From the NCBI RefSeq assembly GCF_000720425.1, contig NZ_JOAJ01000002.1, positions 555,337 through 619,336 of the forward strand: a DNA stretch of 64,000 nt, read 5' to 3'. Made by a program: the position numbers and the translations under genes. Below the pieces are notes generated by a model. It did no database searches. It was not told the origin of the DNA and saw only the letters and a list, made by a program, of their open reading frames with translations. This document shows positions 34,509 through 42,482 of the stretch, piece after piece; the stretch's first letter is position 1, and every line of letters begins with the position of its first letter. The DNA is from Nocardia rhamnosiphila NBRC 108938. GTDB lineage: Bacteria > Actinomycetota > Actinomycetes > Mycobacteriales > Mycobacteriaceae.

Positions 34509-34916
34509 TCAGCTCGTGAGCGCGCTGTTCAGGCTCGGGAAATACTCGAACTGCGGCCGCACACCGGCGACCTCGAGCGCCCGCTCCACTTCCTTCCGGC
34601 CGCTGACCACCCGAAGTTCGACCCCGGCACGCCACGCGGCGGCCTTGGCCTCGGCGAGGATGACGGCGGCGCGGATACTCATGAAAGTGGTGGCACGCAG
34701 GTCCAGCACCACGGCGCGGCACAGACCGGCGCGGCACCGCTCGAGCAGCGCGCGCAGTTCTTCGTGTAGTACGGCATCCAACTCGCCTTCTACGCGGGCG
34801 ACCACGCATTCGGGGTGTTCGGTACTGCGTCGCGACCACATACGACCGGTGGTCACCGGTCGCGGGTCGCGCCTGCGTTGCTGATCGACCTGGCACCGGG
34901 CGGTGGTAACCGACAT
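34509..34916 (-). CDS. STAS-domain protein (anti-sigma factor antagonist-like)
   Basis: The product is 135 aa. The STAS fold is shown by V-V-A-R-V-E-G-E-L-D, A-V-V-L-D-L-R-A-T-T-F-M-S, and the final helix with E-V-E-R-A-L-E-V-A-G. The usual D-S-S-G-L phosphorylation motif reads S-I-R-A-A, so control by phosphorylation at the classical Ser is doubtful, although a Ser lies one position earlier. Its position beside the sigma/anti-sigma pair suggests an antagonist role in partner switching. ATG 34916 is used; ATG 34841 is possible. Confidence 0.85.
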   Translation of the reverse strand: MSVTTARCQVDQQRRRDPRPVTTGRMWSRRSTEHPECVVARVEGELDAVLHEELRALLERCRAGLCRAVVLDLRATTFMSIRAAVILAEAKAAAWRAGVELRVVSGRKEVERALEVAGVRPQFEYFPSLNSALTS

Positions 34917-35150
34917 ATCAATCCCATCCCTTGCTGGTGGGGATTTCCGGTTGGCGTACGCGCTACGGGCGGATATCGGAACGGGAGCCGGTCCCGCTCA
35001 TCGAACCCGGGCACCGAGAGATACGCGGTACCGGGATCGGCTGCATGTTTTCAACCTGCCGACCATTCTGGCACGGTCGGCCGACGGTGTACACCGCCGT
35101 CGACCCGGGCATATCCGGTCGCCGGCGCCGTCGCGCGGTCGGATGGAGAT

Positions 35151-35175
35151 GTTTATCCCCCGTGCCACCGGCTAT
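35151..35175 (+). promoter_or_regulatory. SigF-like promoter (GTTT-N15-GGCTAT) upstream of the flavodoxin-fold reductase run
   Basis: GTTT at 35151-35154 and GGCTAT at 35170-35175 are 15 bases apart, one mismatch from the SigF consensus, ending 60 bases before the reductase ATG. The same spacer length occurs in the autoregulatory promoter 1.4 kb away. It would put the downstream stress-type genes under the locally encoded sigma factor. Confidence 0.5.
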
Positions 35176-35235
35176 TGCGCACAGGCACAAGGCCGGGTCG
35201 GACCGGCCGACCGAACAGGGGCGGAGGTTTCCGGA

Positions 35236-35844
35236 ATGGCTTCTCTGACCGCGGTGGCACTGGTGTGCTCACTGAAGAGCTCACCCGCCGAATCCAGCAG
35301 CGATCTGCTGGCCCGGCAGGTGCTCGACGAACTCGCCAAGCATGATGTGGCGGGCGAAGTGATCCGGGTCGTCGATCACGATATCCGTCCGGGCGTCAGC
35401 GCCGACGAGGGCGACGGCGACGAATGGCCCGCGGTCCGGGCCCGCGTCATCGATGCGGACATTCTGCTCTTCGCGACCCCGACCTGGGTGGGTCATATGT
35501 CGTCGGTGGCCCAGCGCGTGCTGGAAAGACTGGACGCCGAGCTGTCGGAAACCGACGACGCGGGACGGCCCGCCCTGTTCGGCAAGGTCGCGCTGACGGC
35601 GGTGGTCGGTAACGAGGACGGCGCCCACAAGATCACCGCGGACCTGTTCCAGGGCCTGAACGATATCGGCTACACCCTGCCCGCGCAGGGTGGAACCTAC
35701 TGGAACGGTGAGGCCATGAGCGGTGTCGACTATCTGGATCTGGACAAGGTTCCCAGCGCGGTCGCCTCCACGAACGCGACCGCTGCCCGGAATGCGGCGC
35801 ATCTCGCCCGAGCATTGCGCGGAGCGCCCTATCCGGCCGAGTAA
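35236..35844 (+). CDS. NADPH-dependent FMN reductase/flavodoxin-fold protein
   Basis: The product is 202 aa. The flavodoxin-like fold is shown by A-L-V-C-S-L-K-S-S with the phosphate-loop Ser/Thr run near residues 14-22, I-L-L-F-A-T-P-T-W-V-G-H-M-S, and A-L-T-A-V-V-G-N-E-D-G-A-H. It resembles NAD(P)H-dependent FMN reductases and WrbA-like quinone reductases. Start ATG 35236 has GGAGG nine bases upstream. It is the first gene of a plus-strand run beside the SigF module, with a candidate SigF promoter, so a role in oxidative or general stress is inferred. Confidence 0.88.
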   Translation: MASLTAVALVCSLKSSPAESSSDLLARQVLDELAKHDVAGEVIRVVDHDIRPGVSADEGDGDEWPAVRARVIDADILLFATPTWVGHMSSVAQRVLERLDAELSETDDAGRPALFGKVALTAVVGNEDGAHKITADLFQGLNDIGYTLPAQGGTYWNGEAMSGVDYLDLDKVPSAVASTNATAARNAAHLARALRGAPYPAE

Positions 35845-35905
35845 CGCGCAGCGCGTCCCGCTGCCTCCCAGGGATTCGAAGTTCGATGCCTGCGAAAGGC
35901 GAACC

Positions 35906-36916
35906 ATGGTCGAAACACTCACCCCGCGCGAGACCGCCGTCGGCGCGCCCCTGCTCCCCCTGGCCCGCGGCCCGCTGTCGGAGGCCGTACTGACGCTGCT
36001 GCGGGACGTATCCGGACGACCGGTACCCGAGGTCCCCGACGATCTCGATCCCTACGGTGACGATTTCCAGCTGACCCTGCACACCTGCTATGAGCTGCAC
36101 TATCAAGGCTTCCGTGGCGTGGACGCCGGCTGGGAGTGGGATCCGGGACTGCTGCGGATGCGGGCGGAACTCGAGCGCCGGTTCCTCGCCACCCTGCGCG
36201 CCGAGGTGCCCGGAGGCGCCGATGTCACAGCGGAACTGGATCGCTTGCTCACCGTCCCCGTGGCCGGCGGTGTCCCGGGCCGGCTGCGCGACGACGGGTC
36301 CTGGTGGCAGATGCGCGAGTATTTCGTCCAGCGCTCGATCTACCACCACAAGGAGGCCGATCCGGTGGCCTGGGTGATACCCCGTCTGCGCGGCCGGGCG
36401 AAGGCCGGATTGGTGGCAATCGAGTTCGACGAGTTCGGCGGCGGCCACGGAGATCGCATCCACGCCCGGCTCTACGCCGACCTGCTGCGCGGCGCGGGCC
36501 TGTCCGACGGCTACCTGCACTATCTGGACGTCGTCCCCGCCTCCATGCTCGCCCTGGTCGACATGATGTCGCTGTTCGGCCTGCACCGTTCGCTGCGGGG
36601 CGCGGTCGTGGGCCATTTCGCGGCAGTGGAGATCACCTCCTCACCGGCCTCGAAACTGATGGTCGAGGCGCTGCGACGGTTCTCCGCCCACCCGGACTGC
36701 GTCCGTTTCTACAGCGAACACGTGACGGCGGACGCCGTCCACGAACAGGTCGTGCGCCGCGAGGTACTCGACGACCTGTTGGCCCGCGAACCCGGACTGG
36801 CCGAGTCGGTGGTCTTCGGAATCCAGGCGACCGATCTGCTCGAGGACCGGTGCGCGGACCAGATGCTCGACCGCTGGCGCGCGGGCGAGAGTTCGCTGCG
36901 GACGACGGCGCGGTGA
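35906..36916 (+). CDS. Haem-oxygenase-like iron-containing redox enzyme (HDO superfamily)
   Basis: The product is 336 aa. Candidate iron ligands follow the pattern of haem-oxygenase-like diiron oxidases: Y-E-L-H-Y-Q-G-F (Glu and His), E-F-D-E-F-G-G-G-H (Glu, His), and Y-S-E-H-V-T-A-D-A-V-H-E-Q (H-x4-D-x2-H). There is no signal peptide. The family includes UndA and SznF, which carry out very different oxidations, so the substrate is open. The next gene, a methyltransferase, overlaps by four bases, and a CDGSH Fe-S protein overlaps that one; the three probably act together, perhaps with the CDGSH protein handling electrons. Confidence 0.85.
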   Translation: MVETLTPRETAVGAPLLPLARGPLSEAVLTLLRDVSGRPVPEVPDDLDPYGDDFQLTLHTCYELHYQGFRGVDAGWEWDPGLLRMRAELERRFLATLRAEVPGGADVTAELDRLLTVPVAGGVPGRLRDDGSWWQMREYFVQRSIYHHKEADPVAWVIPRLRGRAKAGLVAIEFDEFGGGHGDRIHARLYADLLRGAGLSDGYLHYLDVVPASMLALVDMMSLFGLHRSLRGAVVGHFAAVEITSSPASKLMVEALRRFSAHPDCVRFYSEHVTADAVHEQVVRREVLDDLLAREPGLAESVVFGIQATDLLEDRCADQMLDRWRAGESSLRTTAR

Positions 36917-37572
36917 GTCCGGTGTTCGTCAGTGTTCCCGGCGTCTACCGTCCCCAGCCGGATACCCGGCTGCTCGCCCGGGCGATGACCGACGCGGCCC
37001 TGCCGCGCGGCGCGCAGGTACTCGACGCGTGTACCGGCACCGGTGCGCTGGCGATCCACGCCGCCCGGTCCGGGGCGGCGGCCGTCACCGCGGTGGACCT
37101 GTCACGCGCCGCGCTGGCCTCGGCCTGGTTCAACAGCCGGCTGTACGGGGTGCGGCTGGAACTGCTGTGCGGAGACGTCACCCGGGTGGTCGAGGGCCGC
37201 ACGTTCGACGTGGTGGTCGCCAACCCGCCGTATGTACCCAGCGAAGCCCATCCGCCCGAGGACGGCCCCGCGCGCGCCTGGGACGCCGGCTGGCACGGCC
37301 GCCATCTGCTGGACCCCCTGTGCGAGATGATGCCGCAATTGCTCGCCGTCGGCGGTACCGCGCTGATCGTGCACTCCGCGGTCTCGGGTATCGCCGCCAC
37401 GCTTACCCGGTTGCGTGCGGGTGGGTTGAAGGCGACCGTGGTGGCCCGCACCGTCATCCCGTTCGGGCCGGTGATGCGCAGCCGGCTGGAGTGGCTGCGG
37501 GAACGCGGCCTGATCCAGCCCGAACAAGAGCACGAGGAACTGGTGGTGATCCGTGCCGACCGAACCCGCTGA
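36913..37572 (+). CDS. HemK/PrmC-like SAM-dependent methyltransferase
   Basis: The product is 219 aa with a GTG start overlapping the previous stop (GTGA). The SAM-binding motif is D-A-C-T-G-T-G-A-L-A, an acidic A-V-D-L-S follows, and the catalytic N-P-P-Y typical of N-methylation of Gln/Asn/adenine is present in V-V-A-N-P-P-Y-V-P. It lacks the N-terminal helical domain of true PrmC, so release-factor methylation is unlikely. Coupling to the diiron protein suggests methylation of its product or of a small molecule. Confidence 0.88.
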   Translation: MSPVFVSVPGVYRPQPDTRLLARAMTDAALPRGAQVLDACTGTGALAIHAARSGAAAVTAVDLSRAALASAWFNSRLYGVRLELLCGDVTRVVEGRTFDVVVANPPYVPSEAHPPEDGPARAWDAGWHGRHLLDPLCEMMPQLLAVGGTALIVHSAVSGIAATLTRLRAGGLKATVVARTVIPFGPVMRSRLEWLRERGLIQPEQEHEELVVIRADRTR

Positions 37573-37912
37573 CACACCGCCCGGTCCCGACGAGTTGCTC
37601 GCCGCGATCCGCCACGCCGACCCCGCGACGGCGGATGACGCGGCGGCGGACGACGCCTGCGGCTCCCGGCCGGAACCGGCCCCTATCCCACCGGATGCGG
37701 CGAACCCGGTACGCCGGATCACCTTCACCGCCGAGGGGCCGGCGCTGGTGGAGGGCCCGCTGGAGGTGATCACCCCGGAGGGTGACCCCATGCTCGCCGA
37801 CCGCTTCCTGGTCGCGCTGTGTACCTGCAAACGTTCCGGGAGCTACCCGCTGTGCGATACGAGCCATCGCCGCCGGGCCCGGCGCTCCGGAAATGATCGA
37901 GAAGGGAGGTAG
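37553..37912 (+). CDS. CDGSH-type iron-sulfur protein
   Basis: The product is 119 aa with a GTG start overlapping the methyltransferase by 20 bases. The [2Fe-2S] site is complete near the C-terminus: C-T-C-K-R-S-G-S-Y-P-L-C-D-T-S-H, i.e. C-x-C-x2-S-x3-P-x-C-D-x2-H with three Cys and one His ligand. The N-terminal 45 residues are Pro/Asp/Ala-rich and probably flexible. Such clusters are redox active and labile. It is very likely an electron carrier or sensor for the adjacent enzymes. Confidence 0.92.
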   Translation: MPTEPADTPPGPDELLAAIRHADPATADDAAADDACGSRPEPAPIPPDAANPVRRITFTAEGPALVEGPLEVITPEGDPMLADRFLVALCTCKRSGSYPLCDTSHRRRARRSGNDREGR

Positions 37913-37916
37913 AGGT

Positions 37917-38150
37917 ATGTCGTCCATGGATCCCGACCCCGCCGAAACCCCTGATCTGGAACCGGGCGGCGGAGTCCCACCGGGTTCCACACCGCCCGAT
38001 ACTCCACAGACCTCCGGGTTGTCGGCAGAGGAGCCGGCCACGCGGCATCACTTTCCCCCGACCGGAGTCCTGGCGGTGGTACTGACGATCGCCCTGGTCG
38101 CCGCGTTCGTGGTGGTGGCGGTGGCCCTGGTGATCACGGTCGTGAGCTGA
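37917..38150 (+). CDS. DUF6480-like small membrane protein
   Basis: The product is 77 aa, starting after a strong AGGGAGG site. The N-terminal motif D-P-A-E-T-P-D-L-E-P-G-G-G-V-P-P-G matches the small actinobacterial DUF6480 family as I remember it. A single transmembrane helix (about residues 51-76) ends the protein. The function is unknown; these genes are frequently found near stress-response genes. It follows the CDGSH gene by four bases. Confidence 0.82.
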   Translation: MSSMDPDPAETPDLEPGGGVPPGSTPPDTPQTSGLSAEEPATRHHFPPTGVLAVVLTIALVAAFVVVAVALVITVVS

Positions 38151-38182
38151 TTGGCGGTGCCGTTTCCGGGTAGCCGCCCGGT

Positions 38183-38767
38183 ATGGCTCCGACCCATCAG
38201 CAGTTGCTCCATGCGCTGACGCGAGCCGCGAATGCGCTGACGCACCACGACGTCCCCTTCGCCGTGGCGGGTGGTTGCGCGGTCTACGCCCGGGGCGGAC
38301 CGCCCTCGGATCATGATGTCGATCTCTTCGTCAAACCCGCCGACAGCGGCCGGGCGCGCAGCGAACTGGCCCGGGCGGGCCTGCGTATCGCCGACGCGGC
38401 CGAGGATTGGCTCACCAAGGCCTACGACGGCGACACCCTCATCGACATCATCCACCGGCCCAACAACCGCGAGGTGGACGACGCCCTGCTGGCCCGGGCG
38501 GAGATCATGCGGGTCGGGCCGACAATGGCGCCGGTGGTGCACGGCACCGATCTGCTGGTCGACAAACTGCTGGTCTTCGACGCCCACCGGCTGGACCTGA
38601 GCCCGCTGTTGCGTATCTCGCGCGATCTGCGCGAACAGGTGGACTGGCCGTCGGTGCGCGCCCAGACCGAACATTCGCCCTACGCGCGGGCGTTCCTCGG
38701 GTTGATCGACGATCTCGGCATCGCCGATACCCGGACCGATGATCGAACCTCAGGAAAGGCCGGATAG
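38183..38767 (+). CDS. Nucleotidyltransferase-fold protein
   Basis: The product is 194 aa. The core motif of the minimal nucleotidyltransferase fold is present: A-V-A-G-G-C-A-V-Y followed by D-H-D-V-D-L-F-V, giving the G-G and D-x-D metal-binding signature, and a third acidic strand L-I-D-I-I-H-R. It could transfer nucleotides to protein or small molecules, or be an antitoxin-like relative; no HEPN partner is adjacent. It is followed directly by a BON gene. Confidence 0.82.
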   Translation: MAPTHQQLLHALTRAANALTHHDVPFAVAGGCAVYARGGPPSDHDVDLFVKPADSGRARSELARAGLRIADAAEDWLTKAYDGDTLIDIIHRPNNREVDDALLARAEIMRVGPTMAPVVHGTDLLVDKLLVFDAHRLDLSPLLRISRDLREQVDWPSVRAQTEHSPYARAFLGLIDDLGIADTRTDDRTSGKAG

Positions 38768-39046
38768 ATGTCGGAAACCCAGAACCGTCCGCCCGGCCGG
38801 CCACCGGAGTACCTGGCCGCCGAACTACACCGGGCATTGACCGAGGATCCACGCTGCGCCGAACAGGGTGTGCGGGTGCGGATCCGGGGCGATGTGGTGG
38901 TGCTCGACGGCGAAGTGGGTACCGCGGAACGGCGGCGCCGGCTCGAGGACGTGGTGCACGAGATCGCCCCGGACGCACAGATCCACAACGACGTACACGT
39001 GACCGCGACGCCCGGCCCGGGCGAATGCGAGGACCTCGGTGACTGA
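38768..39046 (+). CDS. BON-domain protein
   Basis: The product is 92 aa and starts at the base after the previous stop. One BON domain covers about residues 15-80: Y-L-A-A-E-L-H-R-A-L, V-R-I-R-G-D-V-V-V-L-D-G-E-V, and I-H-N-D-V-H-V-T. BON domains bind phospholipid membranes and occur in osmotic-stress proteins such as OsmY. There is no signal peptide, so it should act inside the cell. The context suggests a general-stress gene. Confidence 0.88.
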   Translation: MSETQNRPPGRPPEYLAAELHRALTEDPRCAEQGVRVRIRGDVVVLDGEVGTAERRRRLEDVVHEIAPDAQIHNDVHVTATPGPGECEDLGD

Positions 39047-39070
39047 CACCGGGCGGAAGGGAGTGCACCG

Positions 39071-39826
39071 ATGCGGATCGCCGCTGTGGGGGATGTCCAT
39101 CTGGGGACCGACTCGCGGGGCATGCTGCGTCCCGCGCTACGCGGTCTACCGGACCACGCCGATGTCCTGCTGTTGGCCGGTGATCTGACCAATCACGGGA
39201 CCCTGCCCGAAGCCGAGGTGGTGGCCACGGAATTCGCCGATGTCGGTGTCCCGGTCATCGCGGTCCTCGGTAACCACGATTATCACAGCGATCTCTCCGA
39301 CGAGATCACCGAAATGCTGGCCGCGGCCGGGATCACGGTCCTCGAGGGCAGCGCCACCACGGTCACGATCGGCGATCGCACGCTGGGCGTCGCGGGAACG
39401 AAGGGCTTCGGCGGCGGGTTCGCCGGGAAATGCGCCAGCGTGTTCGGCGAACACCTGATGCGCGAGTTCGCCGGGCACACCGTGGAGTTGGCCACCCGGC
39501 TCGATACCGCGCTGGCCGAGCTCGACACCGATGTCACGGTGGTCCTCACCCACTACTCTCCCGTCAGCGACACCCTGCACGGAGAACCGCGGGAGATCTA
39601 CCCGTTTCTGGGTTCCTACCTGCTCGGTGAGCCCATCGACACCCACCGGGCGGATCTGGCGCTGCACGGGCACGCCCACGCCGGGTGCGAACGCGGCACC
39701 ACACCCGGCGGTATCCGCGTCCGCAATGTCGCCCAGCCGGTCATCCGCTCGGCCTTCGCGGTGTACGAACTGCATCCGCGGCGGACGCGCGTGCGCGAGC
39801 ACAGCGAAACCGCGTTGACCGGATGA
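39071..39826 (+). CDS. Calcineurin-like metallophosphoesterase
   Basis: The product is 251 aa. The full dinuclear metal site is visible: D-V-H-L-G (D-x-H), A-G-D-L-T, G-N-H-D-Y, L-T-H-Y-S and G-H-A-H-A-G, in the order of the family. There is no signal peptide. The specific phosphoester is unknown; small cytosolic members include cyclic-nucleotide and nucleotide phosphodiesterases. The start has AAGGGAG upstream. It ends the plus-strand stress run and converges with the SnoaL-like gene. Confidence 0.92.
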   Translation: MRIAAVGDVHLGTDSRGMLRPALRGLPDHADVLLLAGDLTNHGTLPEAEVVATEFADVGVPVIAVLGNHDYHSDLSDEITEMLAAAGITVLEGSATTVTIGDRTLGVAGTKGFGGGFAGKCASVFGEHLMREFAGHTVELATRLDTALAELDTDVTVVLTHYSPVSDTLHGEPREIYPFLGSYLLGEPIDTHRADLALHGHAHAGCERGTTPGGIRVRNVAQPVIRSAFAVYELHPRRTRVREHSETALTG

Positions 39827-39835
39827 CCGGGCCGC

Positions 39836-40264
39836 CTACTGCGCGAACGCGGCCTCGATACCGTCGAACCACGCCGCTTCCTCGAGCAGCCGGGTGCTGC
39901 GCCAGCCGTCGGGAGTCCGGATGAGGTCGTGGTTGTACCAGCCGCCGCAGGTGAACTGCTTGCCCGGGGACACGATCATCGGGTTGAAGAACATCGCCCG
40001 CACCTTCGCGCTGTCGCCGTCGAGGTCGACCGCGATATTGGAGATGAAATGCTGGGTGCGGGCGAACAGGTTCAGCTGCTCGGTCAGCCGGGCCACCACG
40101 GTGTCGAGATCGCCGACCGGGCCGCCGGCCGTGCTGTAGTCGATCTGCGCGTCGGCAGTGAACACTGTGCGGTACAGCGCCCAGTCCTTGCTGTCGACGG
40201 CGGTGGCGTAGCGGGTGAGCAGATCGGTGATCTCGAGCCGATCGGCGAGGGTCGCTGAATCCAT
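39836..40264 (-). CDS. SnoaL/NTF2-like protein
   Basis: The product is 142 aa with the SnoaL_4 pattern: D-R-L-E-I-T-D-L-L-T-R-Y-A-T-A-V-D, F-T-A-D-A-Q-I-D-Y, H-F-I-S-N-I-A-V-D and G-G-W-Y-N-H-D-L. ATG 40264 is chosen, but its GGAGGG site abuts the ATG, so GTG 40282 or TTG 40276 cannot be excluded. Helix 1 and the catalytic-type D/H positions resemble gamma-hexachlorocyclohexane dehydrochlorinase and steroid isomerase relatives; activity is unknown. Confidence 0.83.
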   Translation of the reverse strand: MDSATLADRLEITDLLTRYATAVDSKDWALYRTVFTADAQIDYSTAGGPVGDLDTVVARLTEQLNLFARTQHFISNIAVDLDGDSAKVRAMFFNPMIVSPGKQFTCGGWYNHDLIRTPDGWRSTRLLEEAAWFDGIEAAFAQ

Positions 40265-40309
40265 CCCTCCATACAACCGCACCGCCGCGGTGTCCGGGCG
40301 GGTTCGGTC

Positions 40310-40816
40310 TCAGCGGCCGCGAAAGATCCGATGCCACCAACGCACGCCGGGTACGGGACGGGGCCGGGCGATATCCGGGCGCCGGGCCGCGACCGCCGGA
40401 GCGTCCACCCGGGTGGCCCGCTCCCGCCATTCCCGGACGACCGCGTCCGCGTCGACCGGCGCGACCGGGACCTGCGGACCGGTGGGCATCCGCAACCAGT
40501 CGACGATGCGCCGGTTGAGCTCGGCGACCGTCTCGCGCACCTCGTGTTCGGACGCGGCGTCGCGGACCGTCTCCGGTAACCGCTCCACATCACGGCGCAG
40601 CAACAGCGAAGGCGGCAGCATGGCGTCGCCGCTCACACCTTCGCGACGCAGGTAGTCGCGCAACCACGCGTTCTCGTCGTGGTAGGGGTTCCCGGCACCC
40701 GGTAGCGGTTTACCGGCGCCGGAGAGGTTCTCGAAGTCGCCGCGTTCGGTGGCTTCCCGGATTTTGCGATCGACCCAGGACTCGAAGTCGACACCCACGG
40801 GTTTGCGCTCGGTCAT
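40310..40816 (-). CDS. DUF1992 (DnaJ-homologue subfamily C-like) protein
   Basis: The product is 168 aa. The DUF1992 core is recognisable: W-V-D-R-K-I-R-E-A, G-D-F-E-N-L-S-G-A-G-K-P-L and N-A-W-L-R-D-Y-L-R. The family is found widely in bacteria and in vertebrate DNAJC28, but lacks a J domain here and has no established function. The protein is helical, with a basic Pro/Arg-rich C-terminus. It stands apart from its neighbours. Confidence 0.87.
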   Translation of the reverse strand: MTERKPVGVDFESWVDRKIREATERGDFENLSGAGKPLPGAGNPYHDENAWLRDYLRREGVSGDAMLPPSLLLRRDVERLPETVRDAASEHEVRETVAELNRRIVDWLRMPTGPQVPVAPVDADAVVREWRERATRVDAPAVAARRPDIARPRPVPGVRWWHRIFRGR

Positions 40817-40870
40817 CGTGCCTCCTCACCGTCTCCCACCACGGTAACGCTGCGTGCCGGCAGCGGCGCC

Positions 40871-40902
40871 GGAGGCGACCCGTGCAACCACGGGTCACCT
40901 CC
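40871..40902 (-). terminator. Hairpin terminator downstream of the 455-aa membrane protein gene
   Basis: A 14-base stem (GGAGGCGACCCGTG with one mismatch in its partner) surrounds a four-base CAAC loop. It lies six bases after the stop of the minus-strand gene at 40908. Stem strength and position support termination even without a T-run. Confidence 0.65.
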
Positions 40903-40907
40903 CGGGC

Positions 40908-42275
40908 TCAGGCCCCGTTGGTGGAGGTACTGCGGGCGCGGCCGGAACGGGCCCGGCGGCGCTCCGCCTGGAGGTCGGCGAGCTCCTGCTCGAGGATATC
41001 GGCGACCCGGAACTGGCCGGTGTCGTAGCCGTCGGAGGAGCGCACGACGTCGAGGAACTCGTCGGTCTCCTTGTCCCCGGACAGCTTGCCCTTGCTCTCC
41101 CCGGAACCGTTCCTGGCACCGTCGGAGGAACCCTTGCTCAACCCCGAGAGCTTTTTCGGTTTGGTCACCGGAAGCTTGTCGGTGGTGTCGGCGGTTTTCG
41201 TCGTGGCCGAGTCCCCCTCGAACAGAGGCGAATTGGCCGCCATCTCATCGAGCAGCGAACTCGTCCGCCCGATCAACCCGGAAGTGACCTCCGCCAGATC
41301 CCCCGACCGGCGTTTTCCCGTATCACCGCCCTTGCCGTCCGACCGGAAGGCCGAACCACTCGATGCGGAAACAGCTGTCTTCGCCCCGCCCGGCTCCAGC
41401 GCGGCCGGTTTCGCCTCGGGCTCGACGGCCGGGAGTTCGGTCGCCAGCTTCGCGTGATCGAGCCGCAGGCTCACCCGGGGCAGGCTGTTGCGGATCTGAT
41501 CCGCGGGGTCGGGCAGCACCCGGACCTGTTCGGTGGCCCGCAGGATCGCCATACCGTAGCGACTGCTCGCCGCGTCGTGGATGAGCAGCGCGACACCGAT
41601 CATCACCGGGGCGACCGCGTGCACGGCGGCGTCGTACCATTCCCCGACCCGCAGATAGGGGTAGGTGTTCAGTCCGACGGTCAGGGCGAGCAGCGCGATC
41701 TCGGCGGCGGCCACCTGTTTCCGGTTGTTGATCACCCCCCACTCCGCGACCTTGTTGGTGCCGATCATGATGATGATCAGGCAGACACTGATCATCGCTT
41801 CCAGCAGATAGCTGAACCAGAACAGCGGATCGGACGCACCGGTGGGGGCGATGTTCTGCTGCACGTTGACGGCCGACCAGAGCATCCCCGCACCGACCAC
41901 ACCGGCCAGCGCACGCAACGACCAGGACCGATGCCGGTACAGCGAGGCGAGTTTGGCGTGCGGGCTGGACTCCCGGCGCTGAGCGGCGATGGCTTTACGG
42001 GCGAGCAAGAGGTCGCGCATATCCGCCTTCTCGATCTGCTCGGTGGTCTGCCTGGCACGATCGTTGGCCGAGGCGACCGCTTGGATCTCCTTCCAGCGCT
42101 GCCCACGCTCCTGTTCGCGGATGCGCTCGGCGAGATCACGTTCGGCGCGTAGCTCCGTTTCCGACAGTGCCTCGGTGAGGGCGGGGTCGAACTGGTAGGC
42201 CAGCCGGCCCCGAGCGTGTTCGACGCGCTGAGCCAGTTGCGTGACATCGTCCTCGAGTGGCGGTTCGACAGTCAT
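40908..42275 (-). CDS. Uncharacterised membrane protein with coiled-coil head and long polar tail
   Basis: The product is 455 aa from ATG 42275, which has GGAGCC upstream. Residues about 10-110 are charged and helical, likely coiled coil (E-T-E-L-R-A-E-R-D-L-A-E-R-I-R-E-Q-E). Four hydrophobic segments occupy about 118-255. The rest is Ser/Lys/Asp/Gly-rich, probably disordered, ending in an Arg-rich segment. The membrane core resembles the SpdB/DUF2637 proteins known from actinobacterial conjugative elements, but no other conjugation gene is present here. Function is not assigned. Confidence 0.72.
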   Translation of the reverse strand: MTVEPPLEDDVTQLAQRVEHARGRLAYQFDPALTEALSETELRAERDLAERIREQERGQRWKEIQAVASANDRARQTTEQIEKADMRDLLLARKAIAAQRRESSPHAKLASLYRHRSWSLRALAGVVGAGMLWSAVNVQQNIAPTGASDPLFWFSYLLEAMISVCLIIIMIGTNKVAEWGVINNRKQVAAAEIALLALTVGLNTYPYLRVGEWYDAAVHAVAPVMIGVALLIHDAASSRYGMAILRATEQVRVLPDPADQIRNSLPRVSLRLDHAKLATELPAVEPEAKPAALEPGGAKTAVSASSGSAFRSDGKGGDTGKRRSGDLAEVTSGLIGRTSSLLDEMAANSPLFEGDSATTKTADTTDKLPVTKPKKLSGLSKGSSDGARNGSGESKGKLSGDKETDEFLDVVRSSDGYDTGQFRVADILEQELADLQAERRRARSGRARSTSTNGA

Positions 42276-42482
42276 TACGGCTCCCGCCTCGGGTGATTCG
42301 ATGGCAGACAAGTAGTCACGCCCGGGTACGGTACCGGCCTTTGCTCCGCGATGCATCGTCACGGTCGAATCGGCCGAATTCCGTGGGCGTTCACAGGCTG
42401 TTCACGAGTTCCCCGGGCAGCCCGGCATTTCCGCGTCCACGGGGGCCCGTCACGACACGGCGGGGGCAGCCGGCGCGGCCGC

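Noticed and set aside
38161..38184. GTTT-N13-CGGTAT before the nucleotidyltransferase gene as a third SigF promoter
   Set aside because: The spacer is too short, the -10 has a mismatch and it overlaps the start codon.
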